DNA of 64,000 nucleotides, from assembly GCF_030272615.1 (NCBI RefSeq), contig NC_081408.1, positions 619,870,476 to 619,934,475 of the forward strand, given 5' to 3'. The DNA comes from Cryptomeria japonica (lineage: Eukaryota; Streptophyta; Pinopsida; Cupressales; Cupressaceae). A model generated the notes under the pieces. That model did not search any database and had not been told where the DNA came from. It saw only the letters and a list, made by a program, of their open reading frames with translations. The translations under genes were made by a program, and so were the position numbers. Of this stretch, positions 44,590 to 56,929 are shown one piece after another. How positions within the stretch are numbered: position 1 is the stretch's first letter; every line of letters begins with the position of its first letter.

Positions 44590-45600
44590 ATGCAAAAGGA
44601 GGGTCCTAAGTTCTCTAAGTACACCTTATGGTGTGGAAGAATGAAACTCTATCTAAGATCCCTAGGAGAAGACTACTAGAACCATATGATCACAGCGTAC
44701 AATGAACCTTCAGGAACTCTTACTCTAGATCAGATCAAGGAAAGGCAAGATAATACTGTTGATATGGATCTAATTTTTAACACTCTTTCTAGTAATGAAT
44801 TTGTAGAGGTTCAATATTTGAAAATATCTTTTGAAAATATGGAATAAGTTGAAGATAGTTTATCGGGGATATCCTCATGTTCAAAAGGCCAAAGTAGACA
44901 GCCTAAGAGGAAAATATGATGAGATGAGGATGCAGGAAGGAGAAAACATAGAGAAATATAGAAAGAGAATAAAGGATGTAGTAAACACCATTAAAAGTGT
45001 GTTGGAGGAAAGCTTGAGGAGGATGATGTGGTTAGAAAAATCCTGAGAAATTTGCTACCACAATATGCCATAAGGGTCTCTGCTATCTAGGAACTCCGAT
45101 CCTTGGGAAGAGTTAATGTATCTCTTGACTCACTAGTCGGTAAGTTAACTACTTTTGAATTGAGAAATTATGACAACAACGTACCAAAGATCGATGTTGC
45201 TTTCAAAGCCTCCATGATTCATGCACCAACAAGGAGAAGGAAAGAAACTGAAAGTAGTTCTACTACCAGAATTTGTCATTTCCATGATAGTGACAATCTG
45301 TTATCTGAGGAACAAGAGAAAGATGAAATTGAAGCTCTATTGGCAAGAATATTGCCAAGAGGAAAAGGAAAGTATAAAGGTAAGTTACCCTTAAAGTTCT
45401 TCTCCTGTAATAAGATAGCTCATATTGCTTCAATATGTCCTCACACTGATAGAGACAAGAAGGATAATTTTAGAAGCTACAAGGACAAGAACAAGAAGGA
45501 GTGTTATCTTGTAGAAGAAGGGGTCATTGATGAAGAATTAGTAGGATCTGATGGAGATGGAATTGCATTTGTGGTAGTCAAGGAGGAGAATACAGAGGAA
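44590..45600 (+). pseudogene. Copia-E gag
   Basis: ATG at 44590 about 55 bp after the primer site. The N-terminal block KYTLWCGRMKLYLRSLGEDY corresponds to the gag start of other copia elements. After stops and a shift come IWNKLKIVYRGYPHVQKAKV and GENIEKYRKRIKDVVNTIKS, then LDSLVGKLTTFELRNYDNNV. The knuckle reads FFSCNKIAHIASICP, so the first Cys of CCHC is Phe. Broken. Confidence 0.85.
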
Positions 45601-47100
45601 GGAGATATGGATTTGATTTCTAGCAAAAACCGGTGTGTAGAATGGGTGATTGATAGTGGTTGCACTCACCACATGACCGGTGATAGAAACAAATTCCTCG
45701 ACATGGAGGATTGTAATGGAGGATCTGTAAGATTCAAAAATGATTCTCCTTGTGCAATAAAAGGTAAGTGATCTATAACCCTAAATGACAAAACAAATTG
45801 TGATGATGTCTATTGGGTAGAAAGGTTAAAATATAGTTTTTAAAGTGTTGCACAACTTAACAATAAGGGTTATCAGTTAGAATTCAATGAAGGAATATGC
45901 AAAATAAATGACAAATCAAGAAGTCTGATTGCTACTAGTAAACAATCAAGAGGCAATTTGTTTCACCTAGACACCGCCATAGGTAGTTGTCTAATGGCTA
46001 AGGTAGAAAATGGTTGTGGTACAAAAGATTGTGTCATTTTAACTTTGATAGCATAGAAAAAGTCAGTAAGGAAAAATCTATCAGAGGTATGCCTAACATA
46101 GTGAAACCTGAAAATGCTATGTACAAAGAATGTCAACTAGGAAAGTTGACCGGGTCTAGTTTCAATAGTAAAACCTTTTCATCTGAAAATGTGTTGGACT
46201 TAGTTTACATAGACCTATGCGGTCCTATGAGAATCAAAAGTTTCTATGGAGACCAGTATTTTATGATGTTTGTGGATGACTTCTCAAGAATGATGTGGGT
46301 AGTATTCTTGAAGGAAAATTCTAAGGCCTTTCATATGTTTAAAGTTTTTAAGGCTTGAGTAGAGAGAGGAACCAGTAATAATCTTAAGTGTCTAAGATTA
46401 GATAGAGGAGGAGAGTTCACCTCTCAGGAGTTCATGAATTATTGCGAGGAACAAGGGATTATAAGACAAATGTCTGCACCCAGAACACCTCAGTAGAATG
46501 GGGTTGCTGAAAAAAGAAACATAGCTCAAATTGATTATGCAAGGAATATGATGATACAGAAGGACATTCCACATATTTTCTAGAGAGAAGCAATAAGCAC
46601 TATTGTATACACCTTGAACCGAATACAGGTAAAGAAAGGGACAAATAAAACTCCCTATGAATTATGGTGTGGATACTCACCTAATGTTTGTTATTTCAAA
46701 GTATTTAGAAGCAAGTGCTCTATCAAGAGGGATGATTACACTGGAAAATTTGATCCCAAGAGTGATAAAGGAACCTTCTTAGGCTACTCCACAAAGAGTA
46801 AGGCATACCAGTGTTTGAAAAAATGGACCGGTAAGATAGTAGAAAGTGCAAATGTCAGGGTAGATGAGTACTCTGAGAAGAATGAACAAGATAGTAAGAG
46901 TGAACTGGAGGACTACAAAGGGTTTGAGTACAATATACCAGTAGAGCCTATTGAAGAAGATCCTATTGAAGTGGCAAATGAAGAAGCTTGTGAAGTAGAA
47001 CTTGCATAACCGATTGAAGAAGCTCCAAGAAGTGAACCAATATTGGCTAAGTATGTTATAAACAATCACTCTACAAAAAATATCATCAATGAAAAAGATG
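45601..47100 (+). pseudogene. Copia-E protease and integrase
   Basis: Protease: EWVIDSGCTHHMTGDRNKF with the DSG triad. Pre-integrase/HHCC: YKRLCHFNFDSIEKVS and YKECQLGKL. Integrase: LVYIDLCGPMRIKSF (Asp), LKCLRLDRGGEF (Asp) and a NGVAEKRN block (Glu), followed by TPYELWCGYSPNVCYFKVF, GTFLGYSTKSKAYQC and an acidic linker to SEPILAKYV. Stops occur near 45770, 45842, 46356, 46494, 46580 and 47007. Catalytic residues are retained. Confidence 0.9.
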
Positions 47101-48692
47101 CAGGGGTTGTAACCAGAAGAAGATCAAGAGAGAATGGTTGTATGCTCTCCATATTTGACCCCAAAACACCAAAGGAGGCTCTAAAAGATGATGACTGGGT
47201 CAAAGCCATGGAAGAAGAACTGGAGCAAATTGAGAAAAATGATACATGGACTCTAGTGCCTAGACCAGAAAACAAAAATGTGATAGGCACTAAGTGGGTG
47301 TTCAGAAATTAAATGGATGAAACCGGTAAAGTGATAAGAAATAAGGAAAGATTAGTCTATAAGGGCTATGCTGAAGAAGAAGGTTTGGACTATGGAGAAA
47401 CCTTCGCACCGGTGGCCAGGCTGGAAGGGGTCAGAATTTTGTTGGCCTATGCTGCTTATAAAATTTTTAAATTTTACCAAATGGATGTCAAATCAACATT
47501 CTTAAATGGGGTGTTAGAGGAAGAAGTGTGCATAGAGAAACCGAAAGGGTTTGCATCTGAAGATGGAAAAAATATGGTATGCAGATTATAGAAGGCTTTA
47601 TATGGACTGAAACAAGCACTAAGAGCTTGGTATGAGAGGTTGCACTCATATCTTCTAAGCATAGGGTTCAAAAGAACCAGTGATAACAGTAACCTGTATC
47701 TGAAGAGTGGAGCTGAAGGAAAACATCTAATTGCTGAGATATTTGTAGATGACATCATCTTTGGGGGAGATGATGAGATGGGCAAAATCTTTGTAGAACA
47801 AACAAAGCAACAATTTGAGATGTCCATGATTGGCGAGATAAAGTTTTTTATTGGCCTGTAAGTCTCACAGCTGAAGAATGACATCTTCATCAGTTAGACT
47901 AAGTACATAAGGAAATTCTGAAAACTTTTGGAATGAAAGATTGTAAACTTGTTGGAACTCCAATGGTCACAGGTTGCAAGCTCTCTAAATATGATGATCT
48001 TGAAGAAGTGAATGAGACACTTTGTTGGTCCATGATCAATAAGTTACAATACTACATATAGTAGACCAGACACAACACAAGTTGTTGTCCTGGTTTTTAG
48101 ATTTTCTACAAATCCAAAAAAGACTCACATGGTGGTAGTCAAAAGAATATTTAGATACCTCAAGGGGACTGATGAATATGGTCTCTGGTATCCACATAAG
48201 GGAGACTTCAACTTAAGTGTATTCACTGATTCAGATTGGGCAGGGAATATTGATGACAAAAAGAGCACTAGTGGAGGTGCATTCTTTCTCAGAGATAGGA
48301 TTGTATCTTGGACAAGAAAGAAACAAAACTGCATATCTCAATCCATAGCTGAGGCTGAGTATGTAGTTGTTGCAATCAACTACACATAGATAGTTTGGAT
48401 CAAGCAATTGTTGGAAGGTATCTAATAAAAAGTGATTGGACCGGTAGTGATTCATTGTGACAACACCAGTGCCATTGACATATCTACGAATCCAGTGATG
48501 CACTCCGAAATGAAGCATATAGCCATCAAATATCACTATCTAAGGGAATAAGTTCAAGAAAAGGAAGTGATGTTGGAATATATACCAACAAAAGAGCAGG
48601 TGGCTGATATATTCACCAAGACACTACAAAAAGACACCTTTGACTATCTTAGAGGTAATTTGGGGATTATGTCCCTACATGCAGTAAAGTAA
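47101..48692 (+). pseudogene. Copia-E reverse transcriptase and RNase H
   Basis: RT: WVKAMEEELEQIEKNDTWTL, then GTKWVFRN, YGETFAPVARLEGVRILLAY, KALYGLKQALRAWYERL and FVDDIIFGGDDEMGK. RNase H: LSVFTDSDWAGNIDDKKSTS, WTRKKQNCISQSIAEAEYVV and the terminal EQVADIFTKTLQKDTFDYLR, ending at a natural-looking TAA (48690-48692). In-frame stops near 47311, 47590, 47862 and 48389, plus a frameshift at about 47900-48130. The full domain order is preserved. Confidence 0.92.
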
Positions 48693-49026
48693 GCAAAAAG
48701 GGCTCTACATCAATCTGGTATGATTTCAAGTTTTTCTTCTAAGACTAGATAGATAAGTGTAGACTACTCCGATTAGGGGGAGCAGTCTTGTAAGTATAGT
48801 GAAATGAATCTTTGGCATTATTGTCAAAGGGGGAGATATGATTATAGTGTTTGAGCATTGGTAAGTAGTGATTGAGTTGAAGTTGTTGTATTAGAGTATT
48901 ACCAGTTATAGGGAGAGATATTCATTACTCGGGGTAGAAGTAATGACTGGACCGATATAGAGATGAAGGAAGAAGATCAACATGCAACTGATTAGACAGA
49001 TTCTAAAGTGTTTTCCATTAATTCCA
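48693..49026 (+). other. Copia-E 3' untranslated region
   Basis: Noncoding. Contains a PPT-like CAAAGGGGGAGATATG at about 48826, a duplicate of the tract next to the LTR. Confidence 0.6.
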
Positions 49027-49037
49027 AAGGGGGAGAT
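49027..49037 (+). other. Polypurine tract of Copia-E
   Basis: AAAGGGGGAGAT directly before TGTTGGATTG of the 3' LTR. Confidence 0.9.
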
Positions 49038-50657
49038 TGTTGGATTGTTGGCATTTACAAAACTAGTCAATCGTGAGAATCGATATATGCGCTAAGATTT
49101 TTCATTGATGTCTAACACTAACCAGTGTAGTGGTATACGTAGAGTGATGTTTTCTCAGTAAGAAAAAGTGATGACTCACAAACACATGGAAACATCATTT
49201 GTCATAAATGACCAAAAGTTCAATCAGCTCAAGGAAAGATAGACTGAGCCAACCGGTCTATCATTCAGGAAGATCAGTCACTCTGATGATGATGAAGTCA
49301 CAAAAGGTGACTCAGGCAAGAAAACTTGAATTTGTATGCAAACAGGAACCTCATTGGCAAACGGGGGAAGAGACTTGATGCTAGCACAATAAACCAATAA
49401 TCAAAGGATGAACCAGTAATATAGAAGTGCAGTGGCATACCGGTACACTAATATGACAGAAGGAAGACAAGTGATCACCATAAATCTCGGAGCCATGATC
49501 AGTTATTCAGTTGCGGTGGCAAAAGATGAATTGGTGAGCTTGTGTCTATGCCAAATCACATGTTGGTAAGGTCAACTTCAGTTATCATGCATTCAAGCAT
49601 GATTACCTATGGATTTTTTGGTTAGCACTTAATTGATTGAATACGACCCAAAGTTACTATCTTTGGGAGATGCGGTGGCAAAATTTTTAGAACACTTGGT
49701 GGAATTATTGTAAGGCACGCAAAGAAAGAGAGAGAGATTTTGAATTTAAATTTTTTGGAAATCCATGATTGCTTTGATTGAGGGAATGCCTGAAAGTGTC
49801 CACAAAAAATGTATAAAGTGTTTTTGAGTTTATTCAGAAAGATTTGATTGTGAAATTTTGCAATAATCAAATCTTGTCGAAGGTGATCCAAAGTGAAGAG
49901 CAGAGAGAGAGGTAGTGCTAAAAGGATTTATTAGAGTAGAGGGTGTTTGAGGTAGACCAGAAGAGTGCAGAGCCGAGAGACAGAGAAATGATAGAGTGCA
50001 GAGCTGAGGGTCGGACCATCGACAAAGTGCAAAGCTGAGCAACAAAGGACCGACTGAGTGAAGAGCCGAAGGTGGAAGAAGAAAACTGGTCTTGTATAGA
50101 GCAGACACAACCGGTGTGGATAGAGTGTGATTTATATTGAGATATGATCAAGCTATCAATAGCTAATTCAACAGATCATCCAATTGTTTCTTTTCTAACC
50201 ATTGCAACTTAAATCCCTTAACTGGGTGGACTTTAACAGGTCCCTTTTGTAAAATCCCTTAACCGAGTGACATCTCAATTGATGTTCATAAGTCCTTTAA
50301 TCAGGCTACCTTTAACAGGGTAAAGGCACTAACTGGCCTTAAACAAAATCCCTTAACCGAGTGGCAGCTAATAGTGTCTTTGTAATCTCCTAATAGGGAT
50401 GTCTCCTCATAGGGCGTACTCTAGAAGAGTACAAATTTTGTGAGTTCCTACTCACATCATGGTTTTCTCCCTTTTGGGTTTCCACAAGATAAATCTTGGT
50501 GTCATTTTCAACTTCTCATGCTTGCATATTTTACTTCAGTGATTAAGTATATTGATGAATATTAGATAAGTGCAGATTAGAGTTAAAAGTTTTAATTGTA
50601 AAAAATTGATCAAGTGTTGATTCACCCCTCCCCTCTCAACACCAGTTGGGACTAATA
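49038..50657 (+). repeat. Copia-E 3' LTR
   Basis: 1620 bp, collinear with the 5' LTR but with many substitutions and small indels. Followed by target duplication ATATG. Confidence 0.92.
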
Positions 50658-50662
50658 ATATG

Positions 50663-51200
50663 TATATATTTCGTCTGATTCTATCATCCTTGGTGGAAAT
50701 AGGTAATTGACTATAGACATTGTCAACCCTTTTGTTTAGGACCCTACACTTTCTAGATAAACGAAAGGTAAGGAAAAATAAAAATAAACAATGATGTTTA
50801 TGATGCCTGCATATTTTTCATGTTGTCTACTATGTAATTTTTAGCGAACATAAGATAAATGAATTAAATATGTAGGAACCTGAACCCCTTTGATGAGGAT
50901 CTTGCATAGTGTCATGGAATGATAGGTCTAAGTCAATACACCCTATAGAAACCATTTACTAATTGATTTCTTTCTCTTTAATAATAAGCCAGGTTTTAGC
51001 AACAATATTTTGTCATATCTTTCAATTTTTTATCATAGAAACCACATGTTATATCTCATTCCACCTTCTCGGCCCTCTTGTATGCAATAAATCTGATATA
51101 GTTATCAACACTTGAGGCCCCAATTGGGCTTATTCAAATTTTAATCTCAACATCAAATTTAGGGCCGACTTCTTCATTTGATGGTGTAGGTACCACCAAA
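50663..51200 (+). repeat. CACTA-associated spacer, second repeat copy
   Basis: From 50724 to about 50852 this repeats the block at 42724-42852 (CAACCCTTTTG, AACGAAAGGTAAGGAAAAAT, GTCTACTATGTAATTTTTAG). If Copia-E and one target copy are removed, the two copies are 232 bp apart, so they were a tandem repeat. A weak third start, AACCCCTTTGATGAGGATC, lies near 50884. The rest has no recognisable gene. Confidence 0.75.
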
Positions 51201-51207
51201 TAGGTAT

Positions 51208-51935
51208 TTGTCAGATCTGTCTTCCTCGAGCGAGGGAAATTTAGAAAGAGGAGATGAAAGTGAGACATGTAGTGCATCTAAAAGAGAGAGATCAACTAGA
51301 GGTCAAAATATTAGGAAAAAATTCAATAAACGCATGCAATGTTTTCTTTCTCTAGGGGGGTCATGTTATTATGATGATGAGAGCATAGGCGACATCAAGG
51401 TGCCCTTGAGGTACAAACATCTATGGAAACAATGGGCACCCAAGGAATTTCATCCAATAAACATTGATTTTTGTGTTAATGAGAGGATATATCGCATAGC
51501 ACCATCGTCATTACATGGTTTGGGCCTATTTTCTATGGATGGCATAAAGGTCCATTACAACAAAGTTGTTGAATTGATGGAGTATGTCAGACCTTGTTAC
51601 AATTATAAAAATTGGATGCAGATTGTTCAATATAAAAAAAGTATGTGTAGGTATGCACTCTCAGTGAATTATATACAACAAAAAGATAATGATGAAATTA
51701 AAAGAGTAGCTATGTACATTGATGAAAGGCCAAAAGCAACAGGGAATATTGCATGTTTTATAAATAGTACACGACTTGGGTCAACTAATAAGCAACCCAA
51801 TTGCATATTTGAGGTGCACGAGGGAAGTCATGTATTTGTATGTGCGATAAAATAAATAAATGCAAGGGAAGAGATGCTAATCAATTATAATTTGAATCAC
51901 ATAGATAAAAACAAAGTTATTGTCATGGGGGTGGT
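51208..51935 (+). pseudogene. SET-domain (protein lysine methyltransferase-like) exon
   Basis: The frame is open from a TTG at 51208, next to an acceptor-like TTTGTCAG, to a TAA at 51853-51855; beyond it the same frame continues INAREEMLINYNLNHID. No ATG lies near the start, so this is probably an internal exon. The first 60 residues are Ser/Glu- then Lys/Arg-rich. From about residue 90: YRIAPSSLHGLGLFSMDGIK (SET-N, G-x-G-x-F), VVELMEYVRPCYNY, then IACFINSTRLGSTNKQPNCI (corresponding to the RFINHSC-PNC motif, with the His replaced by Ser-Thr), VFVCAIK and EEMLINYNL (EE-x-DY motif). SET enzymes transfer methyl groups from AdoMet to lysine. The missing NHS His may reduce activity. The neighbours are CACTA pieces on the same strand. 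Confidence 0.72.
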
Positions 51936-53199
51936 ACATACTATATACCATTTAAACCAACCTTCAATTAATGACTCCAATATACCATTTTATTATTAAG
52001 TCTATTGGTTTCATTTCGCTAATTTTTTTTAATATATAATCTTTGTCACAAGGCGACATTCATCCAACACATAGCAAAGATAGGGATGTATCTCCTATCC
52101 CTTCTACCCATCAGGTAAACCTCATTGTAATCGTACAAAATAGATAGAAGCAAAATGTTATATTATTATGTTCTTTTTTTTTAGGGTTTTCGAGTAATTT
52201 TGATAATGTTACTAATATTTTTGTCACAGATCGATGTTCGGGGAAAGACACCTACATTACCTAATGGCAATACAATGGTGGACTCACTATTATGTGATGA
52301 TGACAGATCGCATATTCCACAGACTCTATCGTAATGATGAGAAAGATCCAAAAAAAAATTAATAGAGAAATTATTGCTCTGGCATACCAACTCCCTCAAA
52401 ATGAGCACAAAACTTGCAAGTAAGCAGTAAATAAATCTTTAATTATAATATAAGTTAAAAAATGGTTTATATTTTATACACTTTTATGTCAGGAACTAAA
52501 ATATGTATGTGTTATTTTTACAGGAAATATTGCGCCCTCATCAAGCTGGTGGCCATGATCAGGGTACTCCAGGTAGTTCAGGTGATGACCATGTTCCATA
52601 CATTAAAACTACCCTCACTTTGAAACTCTCAATCACTCCCAATGACATTCAACATTCCTCATTTTTCTCTTGGTGCTCTTGCACCACTGTGTTATTGCTC
52701 ATATATTTAAGGCTTTGTATATTTAATGTAGTATTGTTTAGGTGATGTCCATGTTCATGTGCAAACGTCCCCTCATCAAATCCCATGATCCCCACCTATA
52801 TTGCCAACTGCAATGTCAACAACACACAACATGTAGACATCTAGTAGTGCACATCATACTGACCCCAGAGTTGGTAGATCCCTCTTTTGCTCTCTCTTTT
52901 GTTATGTGTTTATTTCCCTTGAAGTGTTCTTTCTTGGGGGCATTTCATAGTGGATTCATTTTATCCAACAAGACATGTACATGAGGATACAGAGGCCACT
53001 AGTGGTGATACCATAGCAACATTTCTTGGATCTTCTCATATTGCTAGTACAGGAATGTTGCCCGTCACATTTGTGGTGAGCGAAGATTTGCTTCCCATAA
53101 AGATAGAGAAGGTTCAATGTACTTTAAAATTATTATGATATATAGAGTAATTGTAATTTACTTATTGATCACTCATTTTGGACTAATCATCCCATGATT
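51936..53199 (+). other. Exon-like fragments between SET exon and transposase
   Basis: Short open pieces bounded by splice-like signals: about 52052-52111 (GDIHPTHSKDRDVSPIPSTH, followed by GTAAAC), after TTTGTCACAG at 52230 (IDVRGKTPTLPNGNTMVDSL), and after TTTTTACAG near 52525 (EILRPHQAGGHDQGTPGSSG). They are low-complexity, Ser/Pro/His-rich and have stops. They may be exons of one gene joining SET to the downstream transposase-like part, but no frame proves it. Confidence 0.4.
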
Positions 53200-54720
53200 T
53201 GTTTGCAGGAAATGATATATTTTTATAAAAAACTTAATGAAATTACATTGGAGATCTTCGGGCCCACCATACGTAAACGGTGGAATGAGCAAGAAAAAAA
53301 GTTAAAAGATGAGCTCATCAATTGTTTGGTTGGGTTGTTTAGAAAAGACACATTCAATAAAATAAAGGTCCTTGACCAAGCTGAAAAACATATAAAGTAT
53401 GTGAGGGACTAGTATAGGACACATTTAGAGAAGAACAAAAAGTACGAGTGTCCCCCCATGATTCCAAAGAGGGAGTGGAAGGACCTAATTTTGGATGCAA
53501 AGGAGAGAGTTGAAAGGAAAAAAAGAAACACACCACCAGGCAGAAGAAGGTATGTGATACTATTAAGAATGTAATTATGTACTAATTACTCTTTATATTT
53601 ATATAATCTAACATATTTCAAACTTTTCATAGACTGCTTAACACATCAAAGATAACTAAGGCAAGACTAGAAAAGAACAAGCAATACAAACTCGGCTCTG
53701 GTGGTTATATGAAAGTTGTTGCACGAATTGTAAGTATCAATAAATGAAACATCACATCGAAATAATAAATTGCAAATAATTTTTTTAATCATTAAATAAT
53801 ACAAGCAAAATTCATGATATTAAGAAAAAAATGTAGGGCTCTGAATTCAATAGAGCGCCCACAGAAGATGACATGAAAATTGTCTTTTGGGAGGGCTATA
53901 GAGCCATGGCAGAATTTCTAAAAGGATTGAGTGGGAAAATAGAAGAATTGAGTGCATATGTCAATCATGTAAATAAGCTAAATGAAAATTATTTAAAATT
54001 GAATACTTGAGAAATAATCTATTCGATGTTAATTTCCAACATAATGTAACTATATTTGTTTTAAATAATCAAGCAATCATAACAATGCACATGACATTGG
54101 AATGCAGCCTGCACATGATGAAGGTCATGGTGTGCATCCTAATACTGGAGGTATTCACGTGCTAAACAATTTTTTTAATGTAATGATTATTACAATTAAA
54201 CATCTTTAATTGAAATTGGTGTATTAATTAATGTAACCTTTTTTGTTTTTATTTTAGAGCATGTAGACTATGGTGAGCAAGTTGAGCATGATCCAGGTAG
54301 ACAACATCAGGAATGTGATGAGGTCCCACCAGGAATGTAACCGATTTAATTGTAATTGGTGTATTGATTAATGTAACCTTTTGTGTTTCAACTCCAGATG
54401 ATTTAGAGGGTGTTTAGGATGTTGAGGATGAGGATAGACAAAATGATCAGGAAGATGATGTGGCCCCATCAAGTAAAGAGCACCCCTGCAATTTTCTTTT
54501 AATTAATGAAATACTTGTAACAATAATAATAAAACTCATGAATTTAACCCATTTCTTTGTTATTACAATGAACCCCCCTTTGCATGCACGTCCTCATCGT
54601 GAGTACAGGACTAGGCATACATTAACTAGATCACGAGCATAGGGTAGAAGAACTGAAGAGGGGACAAATGATGAAGACAACAATCATCCACTTATTCTTT
54701 ACCTCCAAGCTTCAAAAAGA
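53200..54720 (+). pseudogene. CACTA-associated Transposase_24-like (Ptta/En/Spm) gene, multi-exon
   Basis: Exon with acceptor TTTGCAG near 53210: EITLEIFGPTIRKRWNEQEK, INCLVGLFRKDTFNKIKVLD, EKHIKYVRD, a stop, then NKKYECPPMIPKREWKDLIL and KKRNTPPGRRR before a donor-like GTATGTG. Later exon-like pieces: LEKNKQYKLGSGGYMKVVAR (about 53640-53730), FNRAPTEDDMKIVFWEGYRA with LSGKIEELSAYVNHV (53836-53970), and acidic Asp/Glu/His-rich pieces ending with HREYRTRHTLTRSRA (to about 54640). The GGY-x-K-x-VAR-to-PT block order fits the plant Transposase_24 family. It would bind or mobilise CACTA elements. Stops show that it is dead. Confidence 0.6.
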
Positions 54721-54935
54721 AAGAAAGAAAATTATTGTAATCTTATTATATGTTAACAACTAGATTTTATGTGTTAATGAAGGTTGATGAATGTTACTTG
54801 TTAATGAATGTTAATGAATGATATGTATTAATGAATATTGATGAATGTTACGTGTTAATGAATTTTAATGAATGTTATGTGTTAATGAATGTTAAGTGAT
54901 AATAACTGAATGTTATGTTTCATTAATGGATGAAA
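54720..54935. repeat. Degenerate GTTAATGAATGTTA minisatellite
   Basis: Repeated units of about 14-28 bp built from GTTAATGAATG, TGATGAATGTTA and TACTTG/TACGTG variants. Noncoding. Confidence 0.75.
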
Positions 54936-54959
54936 TAATGTTAGACTTTAACAGTGAAT

Positions 54960-56929
54960 TTAGAGCAATATTAGGGGGGGGGAGGGGCCAAATGAGCTTC
55001 CACCTTTGCGTGGTTGGCCCTGTTAAGTAGAGAATATTAAACTATTCTTGAAACAAAGAGAAGCTCAATAAGGTAACACACTTTTCAATATTTCATTATG
55101 CACCACTATTAATCTTATTGATGCTAAGCATCTTGTTTGTAGGTTACATATTCAGTGTTGCAGGTTGTGAACATGCTTCTACGAGATAGTTCCCCATTAC
55201 AAGTGAATGCATGCCTCGTTGGTTTTGTGAGTTTATTTTGTTCTAGAATAGACACACTTTCTTTGTTCATTCTTTAACATTTATTCATTTTGTTTTAGAA
55301 TAGACACACTGCCTCATTTTATTCATTCATTGTTCATTTTGAGTTTATTTTGGGTCGAATTTGAAGAAATATCATGCATAAAAGGAGGTGGAACTATTGG
55401 AAACTGACTGTTAAACTAAGTTACTGATTCTTCACTAAACCCCTTGGATCCTAATTCTGATTCTTCCTGGGTCCTAGTTTGATCCTGATTCCCCTTGGAT
55501 TCCTCCAATTTCCTTCTTAGGTGGTTGGGTCTTCACACAATTATCAATTGATTTTGAACTTTAACCTATATGATTACCAACTTACCCTTCAACACTAAGC
55601 ACTCTCAAGGGACCAAAACTTGACTTCAACCTTCCCAACTTGGTTTTCCACTTCCTAGGGTCTTCTCATACCCCAAAAAACATGATTAAATAAAAATTAA
55701 AACTCCCAAATGACTGGTTTATCCCCAAACCCCAAGCTAGGTACCAACTAGGCTTATTTCCCCAATTAGGTCTCTAAACCCTATTTTTTGGACTTAACTT
55801 CCAAAATTCCCAAAAATATTGGAAAAAAATAACATATTAAAATACCCTTTTAAGAGTTACACAACATATAAAAAATACTCACACTACTCCTTTGGACCAA
55901 CTATACGAAATGATGACTTTTACCCCAAAACTAGGCTTAATTAGACCACTTTTACAAAGCAAGTACCCACAAAAATTACAACCAAGAATCCAAACCCAAA
56001 AATAGTCTTGAGTTACCTTCAAAAACAAAGTATTTTCATGCCCATTCAAAGAGCCATGCTCATTTGTTACCCCAAAACACAAACCCTCCTTTCTAGGAAC
56101 AAAAACTAGGGCTTTCTCAAAATGAACCCCACAAACACTTCCAAACCAAAAAAAAGGGTTGTCTCACCCTGAATTAAACATATCTTAACATGTTCCATAA
56201 TAAAAACATACCCTCATTAAGGAAAATCTTCAGATCAAATACATGGTACCATGCACCCCCTACTCACAGAACACACAGCTTGCTCATTTGGTGATCACCA
56301 TTCAAACATTCATGCTTCTCCTGCATAGATATGGTTACTATCTATTATTTTACAACATATTGGACCCATTACACAAGCCACAGTAGAAACAAAAATTGGA
56401 ATGGGTCATTCATCCATAATAAACCCTAAAATCCAATAAAAACTGTCAAATAACAACCTTCGAGACAGTCAACGTTTTGGTGCACAAAATAATTGATTAA
56501 ACCTTCAAAATGAATTTAAATTATTCTCAGAACATCCACAAAACACTTTCCAATGGGTGCAGATCAATATGAAGAAATAAAACCACAATATACTTTTGAT
56601 TTCACTCATGAAATGCAAGGAAAACGTTGAATTTTTATTGCAGCAACTTGTTTTCACATAGATCAACCTTCAAATCAGCATCAACAACCTCTCCACATGT
56701 GAGAATGAGGTTTTTAAACACTATTATGATTCCTTATGATAATTATTCTCATGCATTCTTGTACCTATCTCATCTTATCTTCCTAATAATGAAGTACCTA
56801 CCGCGCTTAATCCTTTATAAGCTCACTGATATTAATGTTGTTGATATTAATCCTTTGTAATCAAAAAAAGTCAACCCAATGGTAACATTGACAAGTAGAA
56901 GCATGTGATCATGATAACATACACCGTTT
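54960..56929. other. No gene recognised
   Basis: About 2 kb, AT-rich, without a supported coding region on either strand. It starts with a GGGGGGGGAGGGG run near 54973. A short open stretch after GTAG at 55141 (VTYSVLQVVNMLLRDSSPLQ) looks exon-like but stands alone. The AATAGACACACT segment occurs twice (55243 and 55299). Confidence 0.5.

Larger units (their letters stand above)
42895..50657 (+). mobile_element. Copia-E: complete but decayed copia element
   Basis: 7.76 kb, plus strand. LTRs 42895-44520 and 49038-50657, primer site, gag, protease, integrase, RT, RNase H and polypurine tract are all present, flanked by target duplication ATATG (42890-42894 and 50658-50662). The LTRs begin TGTTGGATTG and end ACTAATA, so the expected terminal CA is TA in both. 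About ten in-frame stops and several shifts interrupt gag-pol. The LTRs differ visibly more from each other than those of Tat1, suggesting an older insertion. The YVDD-type box is FVDDIIFGG. Confidence 0.93.

Noticed and set aside
55141-55230. Exon-like stretch after GTAG
   Set aside because: One isolated short open piece, no partner exon and no recognisable protein match.
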